This document shows positions 1-9,637 of a stretch of 64,000 nucleotides of DNA, piece after piece. The first letter of the stretch is position 1; each line of letters starts with the position of its first letter. Made by a program: the position numbers and the translations under genes. Source of the DNA: Streptomyces paradoxus (GTDB lineage: Bacteria > Actinomycetota > Actinomycetes > Streptomycetales > Streptomycetaceae); the NCBI RefSeq assembly GCF_014202475.1, contig NZ_JACHGV010000012.1, positions 124,001 through 188,000 of the forward strand. Direction: 5' to 3'. Below the pieces are notes generated by a model that was not told where the DNA came from, did not search any database, and saw only the letters and a list, made by a program, of their open reading frames with translations.

Positions 1-2
1 TG

Positions 3-410
3 CTCGTCCTCACGGACAACCGCTTCATCGTCAGCCACACCGACGAGCAGGCCGCCGACAGCACCTCCCCGACGCCCTACGCCACGACGTCGACCGAGTC
101 CGTGAAGATCGGCCGCATCTCGTCGATCGTGGTCAGCCGCGTCGTCGCAAACCCCGAGTCGTACAAGCCGGGCACCCTGCCCCGCGAGGTCGTCCTCACC
201 ATCGGCTGGGGCGCCGTCTCCCGCATCGACCTGGAGCCGGCCGCCTGCGGCGACCCCAACTGCGAGGCGGACCACGGCTACACCGGAAACTCGACGGCGG
301 ACGACCTCAGCCTGCGCGTCAGCGAGGCCGGGGACGGACCGGAGACCGTGCGTGAGGCGCTCGCGTTCGCGCAGGCCCTCTCCGAGGCGACCGCGGACAC
401 GACCCGCTGA
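3..410 (+). CDS. DUF5998 family protein, 3' part (start lies before the window)
   Basis: The reading frame is open from the first complete codon at position 3 to the TGA at 408-410, so only the C-terminal ~135 residues are present. The segment mixes beta-rich stretches with a C-terminal acidic and alanine-rich helix. It matches the Streptomyces family annotated DUF5998, which lies directly upstream of a phosphodiesterase and tdk; this is recognition from memory. No catalytic motif is visible and the function is unknown. Its stop overlaps the next ATG by one base, so the two genes are translationally coupled. An internal GTG at 102 could be mistaken for a start, but homologous-looking sequence continues upstream of it. 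Confidence 0.75.
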   Translation, partial: LVLTDNRFIVSHTDEQAADSTSPTPYATTSTESVKIGRISSIVVSRVVANPESYKPGTLPREVVLTIGWGAVSRIDLEPAACGDPNCEADHGYTGNSTADDLSLRVSEAGDGPETVREALAFAQALSEATADTTR

Positions 411-1606
411 TGGCACAGCCCGAGACGGCCTGGGACTCCCACCCCGAACCGCTGACCGTCGCCTCCGCGCCCGTCCCCGAGTACGGCAGCGGATCGCTCG
501 CCGACCTCCTGCCCACCCTGGCCGCCGGCCTGGGCGTCCCGGACATGAGCGCCGCGATCACCGAGCTGACCCCCGCCGACCGGAACTGCGTGTTCCTGAT
601 CGACGGCCTCGGCTGGGAGCAGCTGAGGGCGCACCCCGAGGACGCCCCCTTCATGACGTCCCTGCTCGCCACCTCCCGCGGTGGCACGGGGCGTCCGCTC
701 ACCGCCGGCTACCCGGCGACCACGGCGACCTCCCTCGCCTCCGTCGGCACCGGCCTGCCGCCCGGCGCGCACGGCCTGCCCGGCTACACCGTCCGCAACC
801 CGGACACCGGCGAGCTGATGAACCAGCTGCGCTGGCAGCCGTGGACCCAGCCCGGCATCTGGCAGCCGTACCCCACGGTCTTCCAGCTGGCGCACGCGGC
901 CGGGGTGCACGCCGCTCAGGTGTCGTCCCCGACCTTCCAGAACACCCCGCTGACCAGGGTCGCGCTCAGCGGCGGAACGTTCCTGGGGCGGCTGACCGGC
1001 GAGGACCGCATGGACCTGGCGGCCGAGCAACTGGCCGCGGGCGACCGCTCCCTGGTGTACACGTACTTCGCCGAGGTCGACGGCGCCGGTCACCGCTTCG
1101 GCGTCGACTCCGACGCCTGGCGCGGCCAGCTCATGTACGCCGACCGCCTGGTCCAGCGCCTGGCCGAGCAACTGCCGCCGCGCAGCGCCCTCTACATCAC
1201 CGCCGACCACGGCATGATCGACGTGCCGTTCGACGAGCAGCACCGCATCGACTTCGACGAGGACTGGGAGCTGAGCGCCGGCGTCGCCCTGCTCGGCGGT
1301 GAAGGCCGCGCCCGCCACGTCTACGCGGTGCCCGGCGCGGCGGACGACGTCCTGACCTGCTGGCGCGAGGTGCTCGGCGAGCAGTTCTGGGTGGCCTCAC
1401 GCGACGAGGCCATCGCGGCGGGCTGGTTCGGCCCGCAGATCGACGAACGGGTGTACGGCAGGATCGGTGACGTGGTCGCGGCCGCGCGGGACGACGTCCT
1501 CCTCATCGCCTCCGAGCGGGAGCCCAAGGAGTCGGCCATGGTCGGCAATCACGGTTCGATGACCCCCGCCGAGCAGCTGGTCCCCCTGCTCGAAGTACGC
1601 TCCTGA
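410..1606 (+). CDS. Alkaline phosphatase superfamily protein (nucleotide pyrophosphatase/phosphodiesterase type)
   Basis: A 398-residue cytoplasmic-looking protein with no signal peptide. Metal-binding motifs of the type I phosphodiesterase/nucleotide pyrophosphatase fold appear in order. There is an Asp in FLIDGLG (about residue 65), a Thr nucleophile candidate in PATTATS (about 101-107), an Asp and His in EVDGAGH, a DHG motif in ITADHGMID, and a final His in GNHGS near the C-terminus. Such enzymes cleave phosphodiester or pyrophosphate bonds with two divalent metals; the substrate cannot be told from sequence. The ATG overlaps the stop of the DUF5998 gene by one base, so the two are co-translated. 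tdk follows 45 bp downstream on the same strand. Confidence 0.88.
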   Translation: MAQPETAWDSHPEPLTVASAPVPEYGSGSLADLLPTLAAGLGVPDMSAAITELTPADRNCVFLIDGLGWEQLRAHPEDAPFMTSLLATSRGGTGRPLTAGYPATTATSLASVGTGLPPGAHGLPGYTVRNPDTGELMNQLRWQPWTQPGIWQPYPTVFQLAHAAGVHAAQVSSPTFQNTPLTRVALSGGTFLGRLTGEDRMDLAAEQLAAGDRSLVYTYFAEVDGAGHRFGVDSDAWRGQLMYADRLVQRLAEQLPPRSALYITADHGMIDVPFDEQHRIDFDEDWELSAGVALLGGEGRARHVYAVPGAADDVLTCWREVLGEQFWVASRDEAIAAGWFGPQIDERVYGRIGDVVAAARDDVLLIASEREPKESAMVGNHGSMTPAEQLVPLLEVRS

Positions 1607-1651
1607 CACAGCCCCACGCCGACCTCCACGCCGAAAGGTGCTCAACTCCAC

Positions 1652-2302
1652 ATGCCCGAGCTGGTGTTCTTCTGCGGAACCATGGACTGCGGGAAGTCGA
1701 CGCTGGCTCTCCAGATCGAGCACAACCGTTCGGCGCGCGGCCTGCAGGGCATGATCTTCTCGCGCGACGACCGGGCCGGCGAGGGCAAGCTGTCCTCGCG
1801 CCTCGGCCTGGTGACGGACGCGGTGGAGGTCGGCGACGGGCAGGACCTCTACGGCTACCTCGTCGACCATCTCTCCCAGGGCGGCCGCGCCGACTACGTG
1901 ATCGCCGACGAGGCGCAGTTCCTCGCACCGGAGCAGATAGACCAACTCGCGCGCGTGGTGGACGACCTGAGCCTCGACGTCTACGCCTTCGGCATCACGA
2001 CCGACTTCCGCTCCAAGCTGTTCCCCGGCTCGCAGCGGCTGGTGGAGCTGGCCGACCGGGTCGAGGTGCTCCAGGTCGAGGCCCTGTGCTGGTGCGGAGC
2101 CCGCGCCACGCACAACGCCCGGACGATAGGCGGGGTGATGGTCGTCGAGGGCGCCCAGGTGGTCGTCGGCGACGTCACTCACTCCGCCGACGAGGTCGGG
2201 TACGAGGTGCTGTGCCGCCGTCACCACCGCCGCCGGATGACCGCGGCGACCTCCCACGCGGCGGCCCTGTCCCCGGACGTGCTGCCGGTGACGTCAGCCT
2301 GA
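1652..2302 (+). CDS. tdk: Thymidine kinase (type II)
   Basis: A 216-residue thymidine kinase, which phosphorylates thymidine to dTMP in the pyrimidine salvage pathway. The P-loop GTMDCGKST lies at residues 9-17 and the Walker-B-like DEAQF follows around residue 89. A zinc-ribbon pattern runs from CWCG (about residues 148-151) to CRRH near residue 190. This arrangement is that of the small tetrameric TK1-like family. The ATG at 1652 is preceded by a GAAAGG-type ribosome binding site. The gene converges with the VOC gene, leaving only 22 bp between stops. The protein is close to the usual family length with a short low-complexity tail. Confidence 0.95.
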   Translation: MPELVFFCGTMDCGKSTLALQIEHNRSARGLQGMIFSRDDRAGEGKLSSRLGLVTDAVEVGDGQDLYGYLVDHLSQGGRADYVIADEAQFLAPEQIDQLARVVDDLSLDVYAFGITTDFRSKLFPGSQRLVELADRVEVLQVEALCWCGARATHNARTIGGVMVVEGAQVVVGDVTHSADEVGYEVLCRRHHRRRMTAATSHAAALSPDVLPVTSA

Positions 2303-2324
2303 CCCGCGTCCGGCGCCGCGGCCG

Positions 2325-3134
2325 TCAGCCCCGCCGCTGCAGCAGCGCGAACCGCGCGCCTTCCGGATCCGCCACATGCGCCACCCGCCCGTGGGCGGTG
2401 TCGTGCACGGCCCTGAGGACCTGCCCGCCCAGGTGGACGACATGGTCCACGGCGTCGTCGGCGTCGGCGACCTGGAAGTACGTGACCCAGTGCGGCCCCC
2501 GGTCGCGGGGCAGCGCGTGCCCCACACCGTGGACGCCGGCGACGGGTTCGCCGCCGAGGTGCAGGGCCACATAGTCGAAGTCGGCGGAGACCACCGGCTC
2601 CTCCTCGTAGCCGAACACCGTCCGGTAGAACTTGGCGACGCTCGCCGACTCGAAGGTCAGCAGCTCGTTCCAGGCGGGCGTGCCGGGAACGCCCGAGACG
2701 GTGGTGCCCAGGTGCGCGGCGGCCTGCCAGATGCCGAAGACCGCGCCCGAGGGGTCGGAGCCGATCGCCAGGCGGCCCGCGTCGGCGGCGTCCAGCGGAC
2801 CCACACCGATCGTCCCGCCGCGGCTGCGCACCGTCTCGGCCGTCAGATCCACGTTCTCCGAGGCGAAGTAGGGCGTCCACGCGATGGGCAGGTGGCGGTC
2901 CGGTGGCAGCCGGCCGAGGCCGGCCACCTCGCGCCCGTCGAGCAGCGCCCGCACGTACGGGCCGAGCTGCTGGGGGCCCGGCTGGAACTCCCAGCCGAAC
3001 AGCGCACCGTAGAAGTCCTCGGTCGCGTCCAGGCCGTGCACCATCAGGCTCACCCAGCAGGGTGCGCCGGGCGCGTGCCGGGCTGGTGTGTCACCGTTCG
3101 GCCCGGCGGACCCCCGTGCGTCGGTCATCGTCAC
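2325..3134 (-). CDS. VOC family protein with two glyoxalase/bleomycin-resistance-like domains
   Basis: A 269-residue protein with two tandem vicinal-oxygen-chelate modules at about residues 25-140 and 150-266. Each begins with a WV/WNE-type strand followed by a FYxxxFGWE-like helix and ends with DPxGAxF. The family includes metal-dependent lyases, isomerases, dioxygenases and antibiotic-binding proteins. Conserved metal ligands are not obvious here, so binding or sequestration is as likely as catalysis. It is transcribed alone, convergent with tdk and divergent from the sulfurtransferase across about 245 bp in which I see no further gene. Function is not predictable beyond the fold. Confidence 0.8.
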   Translation of the reverse strand: MTMTDARGSAGPNGDTPARHAPGAPCWVSLMVHGLDATEDFYGALFGWEFQPGPQQLGPYVRALLDGREVAGLGRLPPDRHLPIAWTPYFASENVDLTAETVRSRGGTIGVGPLDAADAGRLAIGSDPSGAVFGIWQAAAHLGTTVSGVPGTPAWNELLTFESASVAKFYRTVFGYEEEPVVSADFDYVALHLGGEPVAGVHGVGHALPRDRGPHWVTYFQVADADDAVDHVVHLGGQVLRAVHDTAHGRVAHVADPEGARFALLQRRG

Positions 3135-3379
3135 TCTCTTCTCGGCCTCGCGGTGGCCGTGCTCTCCGCAGCCTGGTGGGGCAGCCCTGTGGGGCGTCCC
3201 TTGTCCGGGGAGAATGCCCGATGTGCGGGCCTCGTCCCTCGCGGCGCGCTTGTCGGCAGGTGTCGTTCAGCTGTACAGCATGTGCTTGTTCCCGTACGCC
3301 GCGTGATCGCTCCGCTCCGGCCGAGCAGAGTAGCCGGACACGGACGGCTCGGCCACCCCCGTGCGCGAGGATGGGGAGC

Positions 3380-4228
3380 ATGAACGCCATCATCTCCGCA
3401 TCCGACCTCGCGAAGGACCTGGACAGCGACCCGCCGGTCCTGCTCGATGTCCGCTGGCAGCTCACCGCGGCCAAGGCGGCCGGCGAGCCGCCGTTCGACG
3501 GCCGCGCCGCGTACGAGGCAGGGCACCTGCCCGGGGCCGTCTACGTCGACCTGGACCGGGAGTTGGCCTCCGCGCCGGGCAAGGGCGGTCGGCATCCGCT
3601 GCCGGATCTCGCGCGCTTCGGTGCCGCGATGCGCGGGGCGGGCGTGTCGTCCGGCACACCGGTGGTCGTCTACGACGGCGGCCAGGGCTGGGCGGCGGCC
3701 CGGGCGTGGTGGCTGCTGCGCTGGACGGGTCACCCGGACGTGCGGGTCCTCGACGGCGGGTTGCCGTCCTGGGAGGGGCCGTTGGAGAAGTCCGTGCCGG
3801 CTCCCGCCGAGGGCGACTTCGTGCCCGAGCCGGGGGCGACGGGGCTGCTCGACGCGGATGCCGCCGCGGCTCTGGCGCGGTCGGGTGTGCTGCTGGACGC
3901 GCGGGCGGGGGAGCGGTACCGGGGCGAGGTGGAGCCGATCGACCCGGTGGCCGGGCACATCCCGGGCGCGGTGTCGGCGCCCACCACGGAGAACGTGGGG
4001 GCCGACGGGCGCTTCCTGCCCGCCGGGGAACTGCGGGCGCGGTTCGGGGCACTTGGCGTGCGGGAGGGTGCGCGGGTCGGCGTGTACTGCGGGTCGGGGG
4101 TCTCCGCCGCGCACGAGGTCCTGGCGCTGGCGGCCGCGGGCATTCCGGCCGAGCTGTACGTGGGGTCGTGGTCGGAGTGGTCCTCGGACCCGGACCGGCC
4201 GGTCGCCGTAGGGCCGGACCCGCAGTGA
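3380..4228 (+). CDS. sseA: Sulfurtransferase with two rhodanese domains (thiosulfate / 3-mercaptopyruvate type)
   Basis: A 282-residue two-domain rhodanese. The N-terminal domain (about 1-135) is the inactive-type scaffold with YDGGQGWAAARAWW. The C-terminal domain (about 145-275) carries the active-site loop CGSGVS, whose cysteine forms the persulfide. The family moves sulfane sulfur from thiosulfate or 3-mercaptopyruvate to acceptors such as cyanide or thiols in the cytoplasm. The ATG at 3380 is chosen because GAGG at 3367-3370 is 9 bases upstream. An ATG at 3371 in the same frame would add three residues. A longer open frame reaches upstream to 2903 but the added sequence is low-complexity arginine-rich and not credible. 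The symbol is by family resemblance only. Confidence 0.88.
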   Translation: MNAIISASDLAKDLDSDPPVLLDVRWQLTAAKAAGEPPFDGRAAYEAGHLPGAVYVDLDRELASAPGKGGRHPLPDLARFGAAMRGAGVSSGTPVVVYDGGQGWAAARAWWLLRWTGHPDVRVLDGGLPSWEGPLEKSVPAPAEGDFVPEPGATGLLDADAAAALARSGVLLDARAGERYRGEVEPIDPVAGHIPGAVSAPTTENVGADGRFLPAGELRARFGALGVREGARVGVYCGSGVSAAHEVLALAAAGIPAELYVGSWSEWSSDPDRPVAVGPDPQ

Positions 4229-4241
4229 CCTGACATGAGGT

Positions 4242-4270
4242 GAGGGCCGGGCCCGGAAGGCGCGGCCCTC
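4242..4270. terminator. Convergent hairpin between the sulfurtransferase gene and sepH
   Basis: GAGGGCCG (4242-4249) pairs perfectly with CGGCCCTC (4263-4270) around a 13-base loop. It sits in the 63-bp gap between two converging genes and could act in both directions. No T-run follows, as is common in high-GC actinomycetes. Confidence 0.6.
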
Positions 4271-4291
4271 GTCGTCCGACGGCGGCCCCGG

Positions 4292-5323
4292 TTACTCCTG
4301 CTTCTTGCGCCGCGTCCCGAAGACGATCTCGTCCCAGCTCGGGACGGCCGCTCTGCGGCCCGGGCGTACGCCGTCCGCCTCGGCCTGGCGGTCGGTGGCA
4401 CCGATGAGCCGGTCGCGGTGGCTGCCCACGGACCGCGGCATGAGGACGTCGGCGTAGGCGGATCCGGCCGAGGCGGCGGGAGCCGGGGGCTCCTCCTCCT
4501 CGATCTCGGCGACGACGGGCTCCTCCTCGGGCTCCGCCGCCGGGGGCAGTTCCGGGACGACGAGGTCGCCCCGGAAGCTCGGCACCGCCTCCAGCAGGCT
4601 GGTCAGGGAATCCCGCTCGCCCGTCATCTCCTCGTCCGGCTCGGACGCCTGCGCGGGCAGGCTGGGCCGCTCGGGGCGGTCCAGCGGTCTGTCGCGCGGC
4701 AGCCGGGCGATCCGGGGGACGAACGGGAAGCTTGGCTCCGGGGCGGCCAGGTCGTCGGACTCGCCGATCAGGGAGCGCGCCTCGTCGTCGACGGCCTGGA
4801 CGAGCCGCCGGGGCGGGTCGTACGTCCAGCTCGCGGAGTGGGGCTCTCCCGCGACGCGGTAGACCAGCAGGACTTCCCAGGTGCCGTCGTCGCGACGCCA
4901 CGAGTCCCACTGGACGGTGTCCTTGTCGGCGCCGCGCAGCAGCAGCCGCTCCTGGACGGCCTCGCCCAGCGGGGGACCGGAGTTCTCGCCGGGGCGGCGG
5001 ACCGGGGTCTTGCGGGCCCGCTCGGCCATGAAGGCACGCTCGGCGAGCACGGGGCCCTCGAAGCGGCGCACCCGGTCGACGGGGATGCCGGCCATCTGCG
5101 CGACCTCTTCCGCGGTCGCGCCCGCACGTATACGCGCCTGGATGTCGCGGGGGCGGAGGTGGCTCTCGACCTCGATCTCGATCTGGCCGAGGCGGGGACG
5201 GTCGCCGCGCACGGCGGCGCGCAGGCGTTCGTCGATCGGAAGCGTGTACTCCGTAGAGTCGGCAGCCTTCAGCACCAGCCGTGTGCCGTCATTCGAGACG
5301 GCCACGACACGCAGTTCGGGCAT
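4292..5323 (-). CDS. sepH: Septation protein SepH (DUF3071), FtsZ assembly regulator
   Basis: A 343-residue actinobacterial cell-division protein. The N-terminal DUF3071 domain (about 1-165) includes a helix-turn-helix-like segment near residues 55-90 (RPRDIQARIRAG, then EEVAQMAGI). The middle is a long, probably disordered, acidic and proline-rich linker. The extreme C-terminus keeps the conserved VPSWDEIVFG block followed by a basic tail. SepH has been reported to bind FtsZ and stimulate its assembly at division septa in Streptomyces and Mycobacterium. The ATG at 5323 is chosen because GGGAGG lies immediately upstream with good spacing. A frame extending to 5410 has no supporting signal. 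Transcribed alone. Confidence 0.93.
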   Translation of the reverse strand: MPELRVVAVSNDGTRLVLKAADSTEYTLPIDERLRAAVRGDRPRLGQIEIEVESHLRPRDIQARIRAGATAEEVAQMAGIPVDRVRRFEGPVLAERAFMAERARKTPVRRPGENSGPPLGEAVQERLLLRGADKDTVQWDSWRRDDGTWEVLLVYRVAGEPHSASWTYDPPRRLVQAVDDEARSLIGESDDLAAPEPSFPFVPRIARLPRDRPLDRPERPSLPAQASEPDEEMTGERDSLTSLLEAVPSFRGDLVVPELPPAAEPEEEPVVAEIEEEEPPAPAASAGSAYADVLMPRSVGSHRDRLIGATDRQAEADGVRPGRRAAVPSWDEIVFGTRRKKQE

Positions 5324-5828
5324 GGGGACCTCCCGGGTGGTGCCTGCCGACGTCACGTGCGTCGCTGCTTCCGCTAGTCGAGTGTGGCCTGCCCGGGTGC
5401 AGCCTGCCACAACCTTGCCGAGTTGCCCGGCGTGTCGGGCGCGGGCCCTGGATCGCCGTTATGGCACGGTTACCTATTCGCAACGCTAAGTGACGAACTT
5501 CATCACCCTGTGCAACTAGCCCCCTCCCGGCGGTCCTTAAGGCCCTGTACACCCAGATGGGAGACCGGACCCAGGGCTCGCAACAGTACTCCATTCGGGC
5601 CACGTGCGTGGATTGGCGCGCCGCCCAACTTCTGGCGAGGGGTGGGACTCGGAGGACCCTTTCCCCCGTTCGGCGATCTTGAACGTGGGGTACTTCACGT
5701 AATCACCTGAATCGGAACTAAGGGTTACGGAGAAGCCGCAGCGGATCGACGTGCTCAGGCGAGAGAGGCGACCCCACCCGAGCGCCGACGGGCGCGAAGA
5801 CGCCGGGACACCACCCCCACTGCGTCGC
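5324..5828. other. 505-bp intergenic region upstream of sepH and downstream of the lactone oxidase gene
   Basis: No convincing gene is seen. The stretch 5455-5730 is noticeably less GC-rich than its surroundings, as for promoter DNA. On the minus strand TTGCGA (5478-5483) and TAACGG (5456-5461) are 16 bp apart and could be the sepH promoter, although both hexamers are imperfect. Short open frames on both strands here have atypical codon use and no ribosome binding site. Confidence 0.4.
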
Positions 5829-7148
5829 CTACGCCCCCAGAACCCTCCGCAAGTAGTCGTTCTGGAACAGTCGATCGGGATCGAGCCGGTCCCGCAGCGC
5901 CGTGAACTCGCCGAAGCGCGGATACACCCGGGAGAAGTACTCGGCGTCCCGCGTGTGGACCTTGCCCCAGTGCGGGCGGCCCTCGTGGGCGGTGAAGATG
6001 CGCTCGGCCGAGGTGAAGTACCGCTGGTAGGGGGTGCCCTGGAACATGTGGACGGCGATGTACGCGCTGTCCCGGCCGGAGGCGGTGGACAGCGCGATGT
6101 CGTCGGCGGGGGCGGTGCGCACCTCGACGGGGAAGCTGACCCTGAGGCCGGAGCGGTCGACCATCGCCTTCAGCTCGCGCAGCGTCTCGACGACGGCCGC
6201 GCGCGGAACGGCGTACTCCATCTCCACGAAGCGCACCCGGCGCGGGGATGTGAAGACCTTGTAAGGGATGTCCGTGTAAGTCCGCGCGGACAGGGCCTTG
6301 CTGGAGATCTGGGCGATCGCGGGGATCGTGGCGGGCACCGCGCGGCCGACCCAGTTGGCCACCTGGAAGACGCCGTTGGAGAGGAACTCGTCCTCGAACC
6401 AGCTCTTGAGCTGCGGCACGGGCTTCTCCGGGCCCGCGCTGCGGTTGTTGCGCTTGGTGTTGGTGCTGCCGGTGTGCGGGAACCAGTAGAACTCGAAGTG
6501 CTCGTTCTCGGCCCAGAGTTCCTCGAAGTCGGAGAGGACCTTGTCGAACGGCATCGGCTCCTCGCGGGCCGTGAGCAGGAAGACCGGCTCGACGGCGAAG
6601 GTGATCGCGGTGACGATGCCCAGGGCGCCGAGGCCGATGCGGGCGGCGGCGAAGACCTCCGGGTTCTCCTTCTCGGAGCAGGTGAGGACGGAACCATCGG
6701 CGGTGACCAGCTCCAGGCCCTTGATCTGCGCGGCGATCGAGCCGGAGTCGCGGCCCGTGCCGTGCGTGCCGGTACTGGTGGCGCCGGAGACCGTCTGCTC
6801 CATGATGTCGCCCATGTTCGTGAGCGACAGACCCTCGCGGGCGAGAGCCATGCTGAGCCTCTTGAGCGGGGTGCCGGCCTCCACCGTGACCGTCATGTTC
6901 TCGCGGTCGACGTCGCGTATGCCGGTCAGCAGTTGAGGGCGGATCAACATGCCGTCCGTCGCGGCTATGGAGGTGAAGGAGTGCCCGGCGCCGACGGCCT
7001 TCACCTTCAGACCGTCCTCGGCGGCCCGCAGCACCGCGGCGGCCAGCTCATCGACCGAAGCAGGGGTGACCTCCCGCGCGGGACGGGCCGAGACGTTGCC
7101 GCCCCAGTTACGCCACGTGCCGTTCTTTCCGTTCGCTGTGCTGCTCAA
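5829..7148 (-). CDS. FAD-dependent sugar-1,4-lactone oxidase family protein (D-arabinono-1,4-lactone oxidase type)
   Basis: A 439-residue flavoprotein of the vanillyl-alcohol-oxidase fold. The N-terminal FAD-binding domain has GAGHSFTS near residue 45, where the His is the usual site of covalent FAD linkage. The substrate domain ends with the family signature HWGK followed by RFGEF and a C-terminal LDPDRLFxNxY block. Homologues oxidise aldonolactones or alditols with oxygen. The start is taken as TTG at 7148 because GGGAGG stands 5 bases upstream and the protein then begins with a short polar leader ahead of the FAD domain; an in-frame start at 7253 lacks such support. It overlaps the end of the upstream MFS gene by 41 bp, so the pair is an operon. 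Confidence 0.85.
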   Translation of the reverse strand: MSSTANGKNGTWRNWGGNVSARPAREVTPASVDELAAAVLRAAEDGLKVKAVGAGHSFTSIAATDGMLIRPQLLTGIRDVDRENMTVTVEAGTPLKRLSMALAREGLSLTNMGDIMEQTVSGATSTGTHGTGRDSGSIAAQIKGLELVTADGSVLTCSEKENPEVFAAARIGLGALGIVTAITFAVEPVFLLTAREEPMPFDKVLSDFEELWAENEHFEFYWFPHTGSTNTKRNNRSAGPEKPVPQLKSWFEDEFLSNGVFQVANWVGRAVPATIPAIAQISSKALSARTYTDIPYKVFTSPRRVRFVEMEYAVPRAAVVETLRELKAMVDRSGLRVSFPVEVRTAPADDIALSTASGRDSAYIAVHMFQGTPYQRYFTSAERIFTAHEGRPHWGKVHTRDAEYFSRVYPRFGEFTALRDRLDPDRLFQNDYLRRVLGA

Positions 7149-8346
7149 CGGAGCCTCCCCGACCCGGTGCCGGTCGCTTGAGCCGGCGGAACCCGAGGAA
7201 ACCCACCGCGACCGCGACGGCCCCGGCCACCGCCGGAACCCCGTACCCGGCACGCGCCCCGGCCGCGTCGATCACCCAGCCGGCCGCGGAGGAGCCGAGT
7301 GCGACACCCGCCGCGAGCCCGGTGCTCACCCAGGTCATGCCCTCGGTGAGCTGCGCGCGTGGTACGTGCTCTTCGATGAGGGACATGGTCGTGATCATCG
7401 TCGGAGCGATGGACAGACCCGCAACGAACAGCGCCACGGCCAGAAACGGCAAGTTTCCGACCAGTAGGAGGGGGATCATACTCACGGCCATGGCACACAC
7501 GCCCAGCAGCCACCGGCGTTCCGGCGGCCCGGCGAAGTGCAGCAGACCGTAGACCATGCCCGCCACACAGGAACCCGCCGCGTACACCGCGAGGACGACG
7601 CTGGCGGCTGCCTTGTGCCCCTGCTCCTCGGCGAAGGCCACGGTGACCACGTCGACCGCGCCGAAGATCGCTCCGGTCGCCACGAAGGTGGCCACCAGGA
7701 CCTGAAGGCCCGGCGAGCGCATCGCCGTACCGCCGCCCCGCCGCTCGCGCGGGTGGGGTTCGGGCTCGGTGGCGCGCTGCGCGGTCAGCGAGAAGACGCC
7801 GGCCGCCAGGAAACAGGCGGCGAGCAGCGGACCGGCCTCCGGGAACCAGGCCGTGGACAGGCCGATGGAGATGATCGGCCCGAAGATGAAGCACACCTCG
7901 TCGATCACGGACTCGAAGGAATACGCGGTGTGCAGCTGCGGCGTCCCCCGGTACAGGGCGGCCCAGCGGGCCCGGATCATCGCGCCCACGCTCGGGACGC
8001 AGCCGATGCCCACGCACGCCGCGAACAGCACCCAGTCCGGCCACCCGTAGTGCGCCGCGCACAGCAGGAGGGCCGCCGCGGCCAGAGAGATCAGCGTCGC
8101 GGGGCGCAGCACGCGCCGCTGCCCGTACTGGTCGACCAGCCGCGACACCTGCGGTCCGGCCACCGCGGCGGACAGCGCGATGGTGGCCGACAGAGCGCCG
8201 GCCAGGCCGTACCTCCCGGTGAGCTGGGAGATCATCGTGACCACGCCGATGCCCATCATCGACAGCGGGATGCGACCGAGGAAACCCGCGACGGAGAAAC
8301 CCTTGGAGCCGGGGGCTGCGAACAGGGCGCGGTAGGGGCTGGGCAC
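7108..8346 (-). CDS. MFS transporter
   Basis: A 412-residue integral membrane protein with about 12 hydrophobic helices and a [11 protein letters not shown]-like loop between helices 2 and 3, the major facilitator hallmark position. A basic, proline- and glycine-rich tail ends the protein. Substrate is unknown; the overlap with the downstream lactone oxidase gene suggests shared transcription but not necessarily shared function. It is divergent from hemH across a 155-bp region carrying an inverted repeat at 8365-8395. The start is the ATG at 8346. Efflux is the commonest role in this family of transporters. Confidence 0.88.
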   Translation of the reverse strand: MPSPYRALFAAPGSKGFSVAGFLGRIPLSMMGIGVVTMISQLTGRYGLAGALSATIALSAAVAGPQVSRLVDQYGQRRVLRPATLISLAAAALLLCAAHYGWPDWVLFAACVGIGCVPSVGAMIRARWAALYRGTPQLHTAYSFESVIDEVCFIFGPIISIGLSTAWFPEAGPLLAACFLAAGVFSLTAQRATEPEPHPRERRGGGTAMRSPGLQVLVATFVATGAIFGAVDVVTVAFAEEQGHKAAASVVLAVYAAGSCVAGMVYGLLHFAGPPERRWLLGVCAMAVSMIPLLLVGNLPFLAVALFVAGLSIAPTMITTMSLIEEHVPRAQLTEGMTWVSTGLAAGVALGSSAAGWVIDAAGARAGYGVPAVAGAVAVAVGFLGFRRLKRPAPGRGGSVEQHSERKERHVA

Positions 8347-8364
8347 GAGGTCTCCGAGGGCTCA

Positions 8365-8395
8365 GTAAGCTGCGAACGCAGTCGACACAGCTTAC
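8365..8395. promoter_or_regulatory. Inverted repeat in the MFS / hemH divergent region
   Basis: GTAAGCTG (8365-8372) and CAGCTTAC (8388-8395) form a perfect 8-bp inverted repeat with a 15-base spacer. It lies only 19 bp upstream of the MFS start and about 105 bp before hemH. It may be an operator of the MFS operon. No regulator gene is adjacent. Confidence 0.4.
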
Positions 8396-8501
8396 GCCTG
8401 GAATGCCCGGCCGAACCCGTTCGGCCCCGTCCGGATCCGGCCGCCGCGCGGGGGCCACCCGCCGTTTCCCGGCTGTCAGTGCCGGGTGGCAGGATCGACT
8501 C

Positions 8502-9629
8502 ATGCCAGACGCGCGCGACGCCAGCCCCTACGACGCCCTGCTCCTGCTCTCGTTCGGCGGCCCGGAAGGCCCGGACGACGTGGTCCCGTTCCTGGAGAAC
8601 GTGACGCGCGGGCGCGGCATCCCCAAGGAACGCCTCAAGGAAGTCGGGCAGCACTACTTCCTGTTCGGCGGGGTCAGCCCGATCAACGACCAGAACCGCG
8701 CCCTGCTGGACGCCCTGCGCAAGGACTTCGCCGGCCACGGCCTGGACCTGCCGGTCTACTGGGGCAACCGCAACTGGGCGCCGTACCTGACGGACACGCT
8801 GCGCGAGATGGTCCGCGACGGCCGCCGCCGCGTCCTGGTCCTCGCCACCAGCGCCTACGCCTCGTACTCGGGCTGCCGGCAGTACCGCGAGAACCTCGCC
8901 GACGCGCTCGCGGCTCTGGAGGCGGAAGGCCTGGAGCTGCCGAAGGTCGACAAGCTGCGGCACTACTTCAACCATCCCGGCTTCCTGGAGCCCATGATCG
9001 ACGGGGTGCTCCAGTCCCTCGCCGAGCTTCCCGAGGACGTCCGGGACGGAGCGCACCTCGCCTTCTCGACGCACTCGATCCCGACGGCCTCCGCCGACAC
9101 CTCCGGCCCCGTCGAGGAGCACGGCGACGGCGGCGCCTACGTGAAGCAGCACCTGGACGTGGCACAGCAGATCGCCGACGCCGTCCGGGAGCGCACCGGC
9201 GTCGACCACCCCTGGCAGCTCGTGTACCAGTCCCGCTCCGGCGCCCCGCACATCCCGTGGCTGGAGCCGGACATCTGCGACCACCTCGACGAGCGGCACG
9301 CGGCCGGCGTCCCGGCCGTCGTCATCGCCCCCATCGGCTTCGTCTCCGACCACATGGAGGTCCTGTACGACCTCGACACGGAGGCCAGGGCCAGGGCCGA
9401 GGAGCTCGGGCTGCCGATGCGGCGCTCGGCCACCGTCGGCGCCGATCCGAGGTTCGCCGCCGCGATCCGCGAACTGGTCCTGGAGCGCGCCGCCGCCGAG
9501 CGAGGGCAGGACGTCACGCCGTGCGCCCTGGGCGCCCTCGGGGCGAGCCACAACCTCTGTCCGGTCGGCTGCTGCCCGGCCCGCGCCCCCCGGCCCGCCG
9601 CCGCGGGCGCCGACAGCACCTACGCGTGA
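8502..9629 (+). CDS. hemH: Ferrochelatase (coproporphyrin III type expected in Actinobacteria)
   Basis: A 375-residue soluble ferrochelatase inserting Fe2+ into the porphyrin ring. The catalytic His191 lies in the STHSIPT motif and the conserved Glu286 in [11 protein letters not shown]. In actinobacteria this family normally acts on coproporphyrin III in the coproporphyrin-dependent haem route (also named cpfC). The C-terminus has CPVGCC (Cys353, Cys357, Cys358) and there is Cys125 in the SGCRQ loop; these are candidate ligands for the [2Fe-2S] cluster reported in some actinobacterial members. The ATG at 8502 follows an AGGA ribosome binding site; a frame open to 8403 adds a basic non-conserved leader. 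Stop and next GTG are 8 bp apart, so it is co-transcribed with the inositol phosphatase gene. Confidence 0.93.
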   Translation: MPDARDASPYDALLLLSFGGPEGPDDVVPFLENVTRGRGIPKERLKEVGQHYFLFGGVSPINDQNRALLDALRKDFAGHGLDLPVYWGNRNWAPYLTDTLREMVRDGRRRVLVLATSAYASYSGCRQYRENLADALAALEAEGLELPKVDKLRHYFNHPGFLEPMIDGVLQSLAELPEDVRDGAHLAFSTHSIPTASADTSGPVEEHGDGGAYVKQHLDVAQQIADAVRERTGVDHPWQLVYQSRSGAPHIPWLEPDICDHLDERHAAGVPAVVIAPIGFVSDHMEVLYDLDTEARARAEELGLPMRRSATVGADPRFAAAIRELVLERAAAERGQDVTPCALGALGASHNLCPVGCCPARAPRPAAAGADSTYA

Positions 9630-9637
9630 GGAGCCCC

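Noticed and set aside
5384-5710. Short plus-strand gene upstream of the lactone oxidase region
   Set aside because: Atypical codon use, no ribosome binding site and position in a lower-GC promoter region.
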